From contig NZ_VCNJ01000029.1 of assembly GCF_005938625.1 (NCBI RefSeq), forward strand, positions 1 to 64,000: a DNA stretch of 64,000 nt. Direction: 5' to 3'. The DNA comes from Pseudomonas fluorescens (lineage in GTDB: Bacteria; Pseudomonadota; Gammaproteobacteria; Pseudomonadales; Pseudomonadaceae). The notes beneath the pieces are model-generated. The model did no database searches. It was not told where the DNA came from and was given only the letters and a program-made list of their open reading frames with translations. Both the position numbers and the translations under genes were made by a program. Shown piece by piece: positions 35,113 through 43,602 of the stretch. Position 1 is the first letter of the stretch, and every line of letters starts with the position of its first letter.

Positions 35113-35574
35113 TCAGGCATGCGCCAGACTCCAGCGCAACGCCGCATTCTGGTCGCTTTCGCGGGCCTCGACCCAATGCGAACCTTGCGGGGTGGTCTCA
35201 CGCTTCCAGAACGGTGCACGGGTCTTGAGCACGTCCATGATGAACGCGCAGGCCTCGAACGCCATATGCCGATGCTTGCTGCTGACCCCGACAAACACGA
35301 TCGGCTCACACACCGACAGCGCACCGACCCGATGCACAATCTCCACCCCCAACAGCGGCCAACGCTCGCGGGCTTCTTCGGCGATTTGTTCGAGGGCCTT
35401 TTCGGTCATGCCCGGATAGTGCTCAAGAAACAACTCGTTCACCGTCTGGTCAATGTTCAGATCACGCACGTAACCAATGAAGTTCACCACCGCGCCCACC
35501 CGTGGATTGCGCGCGTGCAGATCGGCCGTCAACTGGCCGACATCGAAGCTTTTGTGCTGGACTCGAATAGCCAT
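35113..35574 (-). CDS. moaE: Molybdopterin synthase catalytic subunit MoaE
   Basis: 153 residues. The NPRVGAVVNFIGYVRD start and RVGALSVCEPIVFVGVSSKHR core are diagnostic. With MoaD it adds sulfur to cyclic pyranopterin monophosphate to give molybdopterin. It is the last gene of fdhD-moaC-moaD-moaE and begins 3 bp after the stop of moaD. Confidence 0.95.
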   Translation of the reverse strand: MAIRVQHKSFDVGQLTADLHARNPRVGAVVNFIGYVRDLNIDQTVNELFLEHYPGMTEKALEQIAEEARERWPLLGVEIVHRVGALSVCEPIVFVGVSSKHRHMAFEACAFIMDVLKTRAPFWKRETTPQGSHWVEARESDQNAALRWSLAHA

Positions 35575-35577
35575 CGA

Positions 35578-35829
35578 TCAACCCCCGGTCACTGGCGGAA
35601 AAAACGCGATTTCATCGAAATCTTCAATCGCCTGACTCGGCTGACACAGCTCCTGATTCACCGCGCACATCAGGTTGCTGGCACCAAGCACCTCGCGCCA
35701 CAGATCGCCGCGCTGCATGAGCATTTGCCGCACGTCCTCAACGCTGCCCAAAGCCTCAGTCAGCGGAATCTTTTCACCGCCCAGATTGAGCCGGTCACGG
35801 TAGCTGGCGAAGTAGTTGATCAGGATCAT
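35578..35829 (-). CDS. moaD: Molybdopterin synthase sulfur-carrier subunit MoaD
   Basis: 83 residues with a ubiquitin-like fold, ending FFPPVTGG; the terminal Gly-Gly becomes the thiocarboxylate that donates sulfur. ATG 35829 overlaps the moaC stop by 4 bp. It is activated by MoeB, which is not in this window. Confidence 0.93.
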   Translation of the reverse strand: MILINYFASYRDRLNLGGEKIPLTEALGSVEDVRQMLMQRGDLWREVLGASNLMCAVNQELCQPSQAIEDFDEIAFFPPVTGG

Positions 35830-36311
35830 TGCGCGTCCTCCCATTGAAAGTGGCCGGAGCGTCCGCCCTGTTTGCTCAGCAAGCGGATATCACCGATGAC
35901 CATCGCCCGGTCCACCGCTTTGCACATATCGTAAATGGTCAGCGCGGCGATGCTGGCGGCGGTCAGCGCTTCGAGTTCGACACCGGTCTGGCCGGTGAGG
36001 CGGCAGGTGCTGGTGATCTGTACGCGGTCCGGTTCGCAGGCTTTGAGTTCGACGTGAATCGAGCTGAGCAGTAGCGCATGGCACAGCGGAATCAGCTCGT
36101 GAGTGCGCTTGGCCGCTTGTATTCCGGCGATCCGCGCCACCGCGAAGACATCGCCTTTCGGGTGACCGTTAGCCTGAATCATCTGCAAGGTCTCCGGACG
36201 CATCTGCACCCAGGCTTGCGCGCTGGCTTCACGGCGGGTCGCGGCTTTGTCGCTGACGTCGACCATGTTGGCGCGGCCCTGATCGTCGAGGTGGGTGAGG
36301 GTGTGGCTCAT
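35826..36311 (-). CDS. moaC: Cyclic pyranopterin monophosphate synthase MoaC
   Basis: 161 residues. The motifs MVDVSDKAATRREA, GIQAAKRTHELIPLCH and GVELEALTAASIAALTIYDMCKA with the final KQGGRSGHF are all present. It makes cPMP from the MoaA product. ATG 36311 has AGGAG upstream and overlaps the fdhD stop; the frame to 36590 is inside fdhD and rejected. Confidence 0.95.
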   Translation of the reverse strand: MSHTLTHLDDQGRANMVDVSDKAATRREASAQAWVQMRPETLQMIQANGHPKGDVFAVARIAGIQAAKRTHELIPLCHALLLSSIHVELKACEPDRVQITSTCRLTGQTGVELEALTAASIAALTIYDMCKAVDRAMVIGDIRLLSKQGGRSGHFQWEDAQ

Positions 36312-37153
36312 GCGGAATACTCCTGGATCGGGCTGTAAATTCGTGGGGCGTTGCGGTGCGGCACATGGATCAGATTGAGCCGGTGCTTGAGCGCCCAACG
36401 CACGGTCAACGCGGTAGGCGCGGACAGGCTGACGAGGGTGCCGAGGCGCGCGCGCACGGCTTTGTGGATCAGTTCGAGGCTGCAACGGCTGGTGACCACG
36501 ACGAAGCCTACACGCGGGTCGATGGCGTCGCTCTGCATCGCGCCGATCAGCTTGTCGAGGGCGTTGTGGCGGCCGATGTCTTCGCGACACAGCAGCGCTT
36601 CACCGTTGGCGTCGAAGTACAGCGCGGCATGCAGCGCTCCACTGCTGCGCGCCAGTTGTTGAGCTGATTCGATGCGCTGGCGGATGCCGTCGATATGTTC
36701 GGCTGGCGGCAGTGGCGAAGGTTGCAGAATCTGCAGTTGCGGCAGCGCCTGCTCCAGCGCTTCGACGCCACAGATACCGCAGCCGCTGGTGCCGGTCATT
36801 TGCCGACGGTGATCCTTCAAGGCCCAGAACGCGCGGCTGGAAATCTGCACGTCGGCCTGACACGCCTGATCGAAATGCGTGAGGCGGATGTCATAAATCT
36901 CGTCGACGCTATCGATGATCGCGTTGCTCAGGCTGAAGCCTCGGATGAAGTCTTCGAGGTTGCCGGGCGAGACCATCATCACCGCTTGGCTGAGGCCGTT
37001 GTAGCTGATGGCAAGGGCGATTTCCGAGGCTAGCGCGGCGTGGGTGATAGCGGCGTCGGGCAGGTATTCGCGAAACGCCACCTGCGCCGGTTGCGGGGCG
37101 GGGGCGTTGGGTTCGCTGGTGGATTCTGTGATGGTTTCGACTTGGCAGAGCAT
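36308..37153 (-). CDS. fdhD: Formate dehydrogenase sulfurtransferase FdhD
   Basis: 281 residues. The essential cysteine pair is in TGTSGCGICG (Cys125, Cys128). FdhD carries sulfur from IscS to the bis-MGD cofactor of formate-dehydrogenase-type enzymes. It heads the moaCDE operon, tying cofactor synthesis to such an enzyme, most likely the FdhF/YdeP-type protein at 43603. Its promoter has the shared LysR-type module at 37209-37250. Confidence 0.94.
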   Translation of the reverse strand: MLCQVETITESTSEPNAPAPQPAQVAFREYLPDAAITHAALASEIALAISYNGLSQAVMMVSPGNLEDFIRGFSLSNAIIDSVDEIYDIRLTHFDQACQADVQISSRAFWALKDHRRQMTGTSGCGICGVEALEQALPQLQILQPSPLPPAEHIDGIRQRIESAQQLARSSGALHAALYFDANGEALLCREDIGRHNALDKLIGAMQSDAIDPRVGFVVVTSRCSLELIHKAVRARLGTLVSLSAPTALTVRWALKHRLNLIHVPHRNAPRIYSPIQEYSA

Positions 37154-37184
37154 CTTGAAAGTCCCGAGGCGCTGAAGAGTGCTC

Positions 37185-37250
37185 AGGCTACGGGGGCGTT
37201 AAAAGTGCGTCCAATCGCTTGTTCTGATGTGGTGATTGCTTTGGTCGATC
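37185..37250 (-). promoter_or_regulatory. fdhD promoter with shared LysR-type module
   Basis: On the minus strand: GATCGA-N5-GCAATCA (37250-37233), 16 bases, then GATTGGAC (37216-37209), 18 bases, then the -10-like TAGCCT (37190-37185). This is the same layout as four other promoters in the region. The fdhD start is about 30 bp further on. Confidence 0.65.
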
Positions 37251-37278
37251 AATCAGGATTTGTATCGACTGTTCGGGC

Positions 37279-37352
37279 CTCTTCGCGAGCAAGCTCGCTC
37301 CCACAGGGGAATGCATTTCAATTGTGGGAGCGAGCTTGCTCGCGAAGGCGGT
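37279..37352. repeat. Tail-to-tail REP pair
   Basis: CTTCGCGAGCAAGCTCGCTC (inward) and GTGGGAGCGAGCTTGCTCGC close together, in the opposite arrangement to the usual REPIN. It lies between the fdhD promoter and the LysR gene end. Confidence 0.85.
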
Positions 37353-37369
37353 CTGACATCCAACATCAA

Positions 37370-38269
37370 TTATTCAGCGGGCACTTCTACCCCAAACAAC
37401 TTCCGCGCCTCGGCAAAACACTTCTCGGCAATCGCCGAACGCGGTTCGGTCTTGCGCATCACCAAGCCCAGCGGCGCGAGCACGCTGGCATCCGGCAACT
37501 GCATGAACGACAGGTGCTCGATCGGCTCTTCCAGGCCACTGTCCAGCGGCATGATCGCGCAGCAGAAGCCTTGATGAATCGCCTGCAACAACTGATAGGT
37601 CGAATCGCTTTCCATGATCGGCTGCGGACTGAGGCCACGGCTGCGGAAGCTCAAGTCGATGGATTTTCGGTAATGCATGCCAGCGGTGATCATTCCCAAC
37701 GGCAACTCGGCGGCGTCTTCCCAGCTCATTTCCGAGCCTTCGAAATGGAAATGCCGGTTGTCGTAGAGCAGGCCGACACGGGTTTCGCCGATCTCGAAAA
37801 ACTCGAAGTAATGCGGGTTGACGTGGTCCAGATAGCACACGCCCAAGTCCAGTTGGTTATTGCCCAACCCGGCAATGATCTCGTCAGAACTTAGCGACGA
37901 CAGGCTGAACTTCAACTCCGGATACGTCCCCGACAACCCCTGAATGTAATTGACCGGGTTGAAGCTGCTCAGCGGCACCAGACCCAAACGCAGACTACCC
38001 ACCAGTTGCCCGCGACACGCCGCTGCTTCGGCAAACAAACCGTCATGGGCGGCGAGCAAAGTGCGCGCCCAGGCCAGCACGCGCTCGCCGGCCTGGGTGA
38101 AACCTTCAAAGCGCTGGCCACGGTTGACCAGCACCAGATCCAGCTCGTCTTCCAGATTGCGCAGGCGCATCGACAACGTCGGTTGAGTGATGTGGCAGCG
38201 TGCGGCGGCCTGGCCGAAGTGACGGGTTTCGTCCAGCGCGATCAGGAACTTGAGTTGTTTGATGTCCAC
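37370..38269 (-). CDS. LysR-type regulator of the Moco/FDH-like region
   Basis: 299 residues. The HTH is HFGQAAARCHITQPTLSMRLRNLE. The effector domain follows (LRLGLVPLSSFNPVNYIQG...). It diverges from moaB-moeA and lies behind fdhD-moaCDE. A T-N11-A dyad with fixed downstream GATTRGAC is found before its own gene and before the four surrounding units, so it is probably their activator and self-regulator. The effector is unknown; formate, molybdate or an enzyme substrate are possibilities. Confidence 0.88.
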   Translation of the reverse strand: MDIKQLKFLIALDETRHFGQAAARCHITQPTLSMRLRNLEDELDLVLVNRGQRFEGFTQAGERVLAWARTLLAAHDGLFAEAAACRGQLVGSLRLGLVPLSSFNPVNYIQGLSGTYPELKFSLSSLSSDEIIAGLGNNQLDLGVCYLDHVNPHYFEFFEIGETRVGLLYDNRHFHFEGSEMSWEDAAELPLGMITAGMHYRKSIDLSFRSRGLSPQPIMESDSTYQLLQAIHQGFCCAIMPLDSGLEEPIEHLSFMQLPDASVLAPLGLVMRKTEPRSAIAEKCFAEARKLFGVEVPAE

Positions 38270-38365
38270 GACGGCACCTGCTCGATGGGGAATTTTGAAT
38301 GGAGTATTGACGCCGATGCGCCAGACGCACGAAAAGCGCAGGGTGCGACGATCTCATCTGAGCGG

Positions 38366-38413
38366 TTATTCGTCCAATCGGAAGCATTTAAAACACTATC
38401 GATCAGCTCTATC
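38366..38413 (-). promoter_or_regulatory. Promoter module of the LysR gene itself
   Basis: On the minus strand: GATAGA-N5-TCGATAG (38413-38396), 16 bases, then GATTGGAC (38379-38372). The spacing equals that of the other four copies, though its -10 is not clear. Its left arm and the moaB copy at 38452-38471 form a 20-base inverted repeat with 16 matches. Confidence 0.6.
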
Positions 38414-38453
38414 AGTCGCGGTTTTACTGGCTTTCAGCGAGATGAAAAGCACC

Positions 38454-38520
38454 GATAGAGCCGGTCGATAATGTGGTTGGCCAGAGTGATTAGACAGTAC
38501 TCATAAGTGGCACTTAGGCT
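38454..38520 (+). promoter_or_regulatory. moaB-moeA promoter with shared LysR-type module
   Basis: GATAGAGCCGGTCGATAA (38454-38471), 16 bases, then GATTAGACA (38488-38496), then the -10-like TAGGCT at 38515-38520. The start codon of moaB is at 38559. Confidence 0.65.
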
Positions 38521-38558
38521 GCTCGGCAATGTTGATTGAATGCTGCCGGAGAACTGCC

Positions 38559-39098
38559 ATGAGCGCCAAAGCCGATGCCCTGTTTGTCCCCCTGAATATT
38601 GCCGTGCTGACGGTCAGCGATACGCGCGATTACGCCAGCGATACCTCGGGCCAGTTGCTGGTCAGTCGTTTGCTGGAAGCCGGTCACACGCTGAGTGAGC
38701 GCAACCTGCTCAAGGATGATTTGTACAAGATCCGCGCCCAGGTCGCTCACTGGATTGCTGACGAAGGCATTCAGGTGGTGCTGATCACTGGCGGTACCGG
38801 GTTCACCGGTCGCGATAGCACACCCGAGGCTGTGGCCTGCTTGTTCGATAAACAAATCGATGGTTTTGGTGAGCTGTTCCGGGCGATTTCGATTCTGGAT
38901 ATCGGTACATCCACCGTGCAAAGCCGCGCGCTGGCCGGGTTGTCGAACGGCACGCTGGTGTGCTGCCTGCCAGGTTCGACTGGCGCTTGCCGCACGGCGT
39001 GGGAAGGCATTCTTGCCGAGCAACTCGACAACCGTCATCGCCCGTGCAACTTCGTCCCGCACCTGAAAGCCGCGCAAGCCTGCGGGCCACGCGGATGA
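38559..39098 (+). CDS. moaB: Molybdopterin adenylyltransferase-like protein MoaB
   Basis: 179 residues of the MoaB/Mog fold. VLTVSDTRDYASDTSGQLL, LITGGTGFTGRDSTPEA and LPGSTGACRTAW match the family. In bacteria lacking mogA, MoaB adenylates molybdopterin before molybdenum insertion. The ATG has CCGGAG upstream. The stop overlaps the moeA start (ATGA), so the two are translated together. Confidence 0.93.
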   Translation: MSAKADALFVPLNIAVLTVSDTRDYASDTSGQLLVSRLLEAGHTLSERNLLKDDLYKIRAQVAHWIADEGIQVVLITGGTGFTGRDSTPEAVACLFDKQIDGFGELFRAISILDIGTSTVQSRALAGLSNGTLVCCLPGSTGACRTAWEGILAEQLDNRHRPCNFVPHLKAAQACGPRG

Positions 39099-40300
39099 GC
39101 AAGGCACCGCTGATGCCGGTCGAGGACGCCCTCGATCAATTGCTCGGCATGGCCAATGAGCAACGTCTGGCCGACAGCGAACTGCTGGCGCTCGACGATG
39201 CGCGTGGGCGGGTGCTGGCCAGTGATCTGGTGGCGACACTCGACCTGCCGCCGTGGCCGAACAGCGCCATGGATGGTTACGCGCTCAATCTCGCTGATCT
39301 GCACCGACAGCCGCTGAAGGTCTCACAGAAGGTTTACGCCGGGCTGGCGCCGGACACGTTGCTGCCCGGCACCTGCGCACGGATTTTTACCGGCGCGCCG
39401 CTGCCGCCCGGCGCCACCTGCGTCGAAATGCAGGAGAACGTCGAAGTGCTAGAGGACGGCCGCGTGCGCTTCTTGCAGCCGCTGAAGGCGGGGCAGAACA
39501 TCCGCGCGCAAGGTCAGGAAAATCGCGTCGGCGACATCCTGCTGCCGGCCGGCAAACGTCTTGGGCCGTTCGAACTGGCGGTCGCTGCCGGGCAAGGGCT
39601 GGCGCAATTGCACGTGGTGCGTCGCCCGCGTGTGGCGCTGCTGTCGACCGGGGATGAACTGGTCGAGCCGGGCCAGCCACTGCGCCCCGGCAGCATCTAC
39701 AACAGCAACCGCGTGTTGCTCGGCCACTGGTTGCGGGAGCTTGGCTGCGAAGTGATCGACGCCGGCATCCTCCCTGATCGCCCGGCGCAGACGCGGCTTA
39801 AGCTTGAGCAACTGCAAGTGAGCGCGGATCTGATTCTGACTACGGGCGGCGTGTCTGCCGGTGATGCCGATTGTCTCGGACAGGTGCTACGCGACAACGG
39901 CAAACCGTTGTTGTGGAAACTCGCAATCAAGCCTGGAAAGCCGCTGACAGTCGGGCATTTCGGCACGGTGCCGGTGATAGGATTGCCGGGCAATCCGACC
40001 TCGGCGCTGGTGACGTTTGGCTTGTTGGCGCGGCCGTACTTGTTGCGCATACAAGGCGTCGAAGATGTCACGCCGCTGAGTTTTACGGTCAACGCGGGCT
40101 TCGATTGGCACAAGTCCGGCAGCCGTCGTGAATACCTGCGGGTGAAGCTGGAGGCAGGGCGCGCGGTGCTCTATCCGAATCAAAGCTCCGGCGTCCTGCT
40201 CGGCGCCACCTGGGCCGATGGCCTGGTGGAAATACCCGAGAACAGCACCCACAACATCGGCGACCCGCTGCGCTTCATCCCCTTCAACGAACTCTTCTGA
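39095..40300 (+). CDS. moeA: Molybdopterin molybdotransferase MoeA
   Basis: 401 residues. PPWPNSAMDGYAL near residue 55, ARIFTGAPLPPGA, LLSTGDELVEPG and LPGNPTSALVTF are diagnostic. It inserts molybdate into adenylated molybdopterin. ATG 39095 overlaps the moaB stop; the frame to 38960 lies inside moaB. A long REPIN array follows 12 bp after its stop. Confidence 0.94.
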   Translation: MSKAPLMPVEDALDQLLGMANEQRLADSELLALDDARGRVLASDLVATLDLPPWPNSAMDGYALNLADLHRQPLKVSQKVYAGLAPDTLLPGTCARIFTGAPLPPGATCVEMQENVEVLEDGRVRFLQPLKAGQNIRAQGQENRVGDILLPAGKRLGPFELAVAAGQGLAQLHVVRRPRVALLSTGDELVEPGQPLRPGSIYNSNRVLLGHWLRELGCEVIDAGILPDRPAQTRLKLEQLQVSADLILTTGGVSAGDADCLGQVLRDNGKPLLWKLAIKPGKPLTVGHFGTVPVIGLPGNPTSALVTFGLLARPYLLRIQGVEDVTPLSFTVNAGFDWHKSGSRREYLRVKLEAGRAVLYPNQSSGVLLGATWADGLVEIPENSTHNIGDPLRFIPFNELF

Positions 40301-40312
40301 CCTCAGCACCAA

Positions 40313-41290
40313 TCAAACTGTGGGAGCGAGCAGGCTCACTCCTACAATGGTTTTGTGGTGCTCAACAATATCCGCGGTTTACGCAAAACCTGTGGGAGCG
40401 AGCCTGCTCGCGAAGGCGTGGTGTCAGTCAACATTGATGTCGGCTGACAGAGCCTCTTCGCGAGCAAGCTCGCTCCCACAATGGCTTTATGGCGCTCATC
40501 AATATCCGGGTGTGAATGCAAAACCTGTAGGAGTGAGCTTGCTCGCGAAGGCGGAGTGTCAGTCGACGAAGATGTTGACTGGGCCGGCTCCATCGCGAGC
40601 AGGCTCACTCCTACAATGGTTTTGTGGTGCTCAACAATATCCGCGGTGTACGCAAAACCTGTGGGAGCGAGCTTGCTCGCGAATGCGAAGTGTCAGTCGA
40701 CGAAGATGTTGATGGGCCGGCGCCATCGCGAGCAGGCTCACTCCTACAATGGTTTTGTGGTGCTCAACAATATCCGCGGTGTACGCAAAACCTGTGGGAG
40801 CGAGCTTGCTCGCGAAGGCGAAGTGTCAGTCAACATTGATTTTGGCTGATAAGGCCCCTTCGCGAGCAGGCTCGCTCCCACAATGGCTTTATGGCGCTCA
40901 TCAATATCCGGGTGTGAATGCAAAACCTGTGGGAGCGAGCCTGCTCGCGAAGGCGTGGTGTCAGTCAACATCGATGTTGGCTGACAGGGCCTCTTCGCGA
41001 GCAAGCTCGCTCCCACAATGGCTTTATGGCGCTCATCAATATCCGGGTGTGAATGCAAAACCTGTGGGAGCGAGCTTGCTCGCGAAGGCGGAGGGTTAGT
41101 CGACGAAGATGTTGACTGGGCCGGCTCCATCGCGAGCAGGCTCACTCCTACAATGGTTTTGTGGTGCTCAACAATATCCGCGGTGTACGCAAAACCTGTG
41201 GGAGCGAGCTTGCTCGCGAAGGCGTGGTGTCAGGCAAAATCGATGTTGGCTGATACGGCCTCTTCGCGAGCAAGCTCGCTCCCACTGGTT
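40313..41290. repeat. Tandem REPIN array, about 134-bp period
   Basis: About 980 bp of head-to-tail REPINs between convergent moeA and the bestrophin gene. The unit start (AAAACCTGTRGGAG) recurs at 40385, 40520, 40654, 40787, 40922, 41057 and 41191, spacings 133-135 bp, after a partial first copy. Spacers are of two kinds, A (TGGTGCTCAACAATATCCGC) and B (TGGCGCTCATCAATATCCGG), preceding the seven units in the order A B A A B B A. Inner loops carry GTCAGTC and GATGTTG. Confidence 0.95.
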
Positions 41291-41315
41291 TTTGGGGTGT
41301 CTGGAGAGCTGAGGA

Positions 41316-42212
41316 TCAGCTCAGCACATAGTCCACTGGCTTCAACGCTGGCGGTACTTCGGCGCCAAGCTCGGCGAGGATGTCGCGTTCGATGGTGCGC
41401 ACCAGTGCATCGGTGGGCAGGTCGTTTTCGTCGCGGCCGAAGGGGTCTTCCAGTTCATCGGCAATCGCATCCAGGCCAAAGAACGTGTAGCTGACAATCG
41501 CCGTAAACAGCGGTGTCAGCCAGCCCAGCGGCTCGGCCATGGCGAACGGCAGCAGGATGCAGAACAGGTAGATAGTGCGGTGCAACAACAGCGTGTAGGG
41601 AAATGGCAGCGGCGTGGTTTTGATTCGTTCGCACACCGCTTGCGCCTGGGTCAGGCTGGTCAGGTGATTGGCCAATAGCATGTAGCGCCATTCAGTCAGC
41701 TCACCGTTCTGATGCAAATCGGAACACTGCTGGCCGACCGTCTGCAAAATGCGCCCGCTGTAATCCGGTGTCTGCGGATCGGGTTTCGGCATGATCCATT
41801 GGCTACTGGCGTCCGCTTCGCTTTCTTTACGCAATCGCGCGTTCAACGCATGAGCAAAACCACAAAGATTGAGCAGCAACGGTTTGCGCTCAGCCGACTC
41901 ACGAATCACATGGGTTTCGCGAATCACCGAGCGAATATGCACGATCACTTCGCCCCAGGCTTTACGCGCCTCATACCAGCGGTCATAGCAAGCGTTGTTG
42001 CGGAAATTCATGAAGATCGACAGTGATAATCCGAGCAAGGTAAACGGCGTGGCATTGACCTTGGTGAAGTTGCTCGGATGAAGGATTTCCACCAGCACGA
42101 TGGCCGAGGCGAGCAGGGTGACCATCAGCGTGCGCAGGGCAATGCGCTTGGCGATCGAACCCTTGAGGGTGAAGAGAATGGCGAACTGATTGACCTTGGG
42201 TCTGATGATCAT
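41316..42212 (-). CDS. Bestrophin-family channel (YneE-like)
   Basis: 298 residues of the bestrophin/UPF0187 family, inner-membrane pentameric channels. MIIRPKVNQFAILFTLKGSIA starts the protein; SIFMNFRNNACYDRWYEARKAWG is the conserved N-terminal motif, and YTFFGLDAIADELEDPFGRDENDLP carries the conserved acidic cluster. Bacterial members conduct cations or anions; the role here is unknown. It follows moaA-region genes on the same strand but has no evident functional link. Confidence 0.9.
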   Translation of the reverse strand: MIIRPKVNQFAILFTLKGSIAKRIALRTLMVTLLASAIVLVEILHPSNFTKVNATPFTLLGLSLSIFMNFRNNACYDRWYEARKAWGEVIVHIRSVIRETHVIRESAERKPLLLNLCGFAHALNARLRKESEADASSQWIMPKPDPQTPDYSGRILQTVGQQCSDLHQNGELTEWRYMLLANHLTSLTQAQAVCERIKTTPLPFPYTLLLHRTIYLFCILLPFAMAEPLGWLTPLFTAIVSYTFFGLDAIADELEDPFGRDENDLPTDALVRTIERDILAELGAEVPPALKPVDYVLS

Positions 42213-42248
42213 GCTGTGCGGTTCCGATAACCGATGAAACTGGCGGGA

Positions 42249-43247
42249 TCAGCCGCCGGTCATGTTCATGAAGCGCACGACCTGAACATCATCGTTCACT
42301 TCGAAATTATGTCGATACGGCTTGAGCTTCATCGCCTCGACAATAGCTTTCTCCAGCCGCTGCGGTTGCCCCGGGTGGGCGCGCAGCACCGCTTTCAGAT
42401 CCACCGAATGCTCGTTACCCAGACACAGTAGCAGGCGCCCTTCGACGGTGAGGCGCACGCGGTTGCAGGTGCCGCAAAAATTGTGGCTATGCGGTGAGAT
42501 AAAGCCCAGGCGAATCTCCGGCGCTTCCGCCAGCCGCCAGTAGCGCGAAGGGCCTTGGGTCGACTCCGCCGAGTCGATCAGGGTATAGCGCTCGGCAATC
42601 TTTTCCCGCACCTGTGCGCTGGAGAAAAATGACTCGGCACGGCTGTGTTCACTGATGATCCCCAGCGGCATCTCTTCGATGAAAGAGACGTCAAGCTGAC
42701 GGTCGATCGCGAAGCTCACCAGATCGTTGATCTCCTCATCGTTGCGACCCTGCATCACCACCACGTTGAGTTTAGTGCGGGTAAAACCGGCCTTGCGCGC
42801 GGCATCGATGCCGTTGATCACCTGCGCCAGATCGCCGGTGCGGGTCATCTGTTTGAAGCGCTGCGGATCAAGGCTGTCGAGACTGATGTTCAGGCGTTTG
42901 ACCCCGGCGTCGAACAACGGCGCGGCGAGTTTGCCGAGCTGCGAGCCGTTGGTGGTCATGCACAACTCGCGCAGGCCGGGCAGGGCGGCGATCTGCTCGC
43001 ACAACTTGACCACGCCCGGACGGATCAGCGGCTCGCCACCCGTAAGGCGAATCTTGCGCGTGCCGAGCGCCACAAAGCTCTGCGCCAGTTGATAGATCTC
43101 TTCCAGCGTGAGGATTTTTTGCCGTGGCAGAAACTGCATGTCTTCGGCCATGCAATAGACGCAGCGGAAGTCGCAGCGGTCGGTCACCGACATGCGCAGA
43201 TAGTCGACGCGGCGGTTGTAACCATCGATCAAGACACGCTCTGACAT
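42249..43247 (-). CDS. moaA: GTP 3',8-cyclase MoaA
   Basis: 332 residues of the radical SAM family. The first cluster is TDRCDFRCVYC (Cys25, Cys29, Cys32), the second cluster is in HNFCGTCNRVRLT...LLLCLG, and the protein ends in the functional Gly-Gly. It starts cofactor synthesis from GTP. GAGG lies before the ATG. It diverges from the FdhF/YdeP-type gene, and the promoter carries the shared module. Confidence 0.95.
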   Translation of the reverse strand: MSERVLIDGYNRRVDYLRMSVTDRCDFRCVYCMAEDMQFLPRQKILTLEEIYQLAQSFVALGTRKIRLTGGEPLIRPGVVKLCEQIAALPGLRELCMTTNGSQLGKLAAPLFDAGVKRLNISLDSLDPQRFKQMTRTGDLAQVINGIDAARKAGFTRTKLNVVVMQGRNDEEINDLVSFAIDRQLDVSFIEEMPLGIISEHSRAESFFSSAQVREKIAERYTLIDSAESTQGPSRYWRLAEAPEIRLGFISPHSHNFCGTCNRVRLTVEGRLLLCLGNEHSVDLKAVLRAHPGQPQRLEKAIVEAMKLKPYRHNFEVNDDVQVVRFMNMTGG

Positions 43248-43296
43248 GACAGCCTCGCAGGAATGAAAACCCCGGTTGAAGGAGTTTGGTCAGCGC

Positions 43297-43362
43297 AGGT
43301 TATGGGCAACTTTCAGTGGTGTCCAATCACTGTTAATGAACGGGTGATTGATCCCGTCGATG
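43297..43362 (-). promoter_or_regulatory. moaA promoter with shared LysR-type module
   Basis: On the minus strand: CATCGA-N5-TCAATCA (43362-43345), 16 bases, GATTGGACA (from 43328), 18 bases after TTGGAC the -10-like TAACCT (43302-43297). The moaA start is 50 bp further on. Confidence 0.6.
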
Positions 43363-43433
43363 ATGAATTGTTTTTCTCCGAAAGTTGCTTCGTTAGTTTC
43401 GCAAGGCCCCGTAAATAAAGAGTTTTTAGCCGT

Positions 43434-43500
43434 GATAGATGCTTTCGATAAGGCGGTCATTAATAGCGATTAGACAATGTTTTGTAACGGTTCATATCCT
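43434..43500 (+). promoter_or_regulatory. Promoter of the FdhF/YdeP-type gene with shared module
   Basis: GATAGATGCTTTCGATAA (43434-43451), 16 bases, GATTAGACA (43468-43476), then the -10-like TATCCT at 43495-43500. This leaves an untranslated leader of about 95 bases before the start at 43603. Confidence 0.65.
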
Positions 43501-43602
43501 TGCCCCGGCAAACCCAACGACCACTTTTCAACCTTGAAAGTCGGCCGTCGCTGTTTAACCGAATCAGGTTCATGCCTGTGTGCATCGTCATGGAGAAGTC
43601 CC

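Noticed and set aside
38508..38523. Sigma-54-like promoter (TGGCAC-N5-CTGCT) before moaB
   Set aside because: It has the right spacing but a mismatch in the -12 element, and the better-supported LysR-type module with its -35/-10 overlaps it and recurs at other promoters of the region.
40342..41145. Several open frames inside the REPIN array (products with repeated SRASSLPQ and GASLLAK)
   Set aside because: They are translations of REP sequence in different frames and have no ribosome sites or conserved features.
40313..41290. CRISPR-like array
   Set aside because: The period is about 134 bp, the repeats are inverted REP pairs, the spacers are repeated rather than unique, and no cas genes are present.
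43348..43361. ANR/FNR box (TTGATCCCGTCGAT)
   Set aside because: The second half does not match ATCAA, and the same bases form the moaA copy of the shared LysR-type module.
43248..43433. Molybdenum-cofactor riboswitch upstream of moaA
   Set aside because: The leader after the likely transcription start is only about 45 bases, too short for the known Moco riboswitch.
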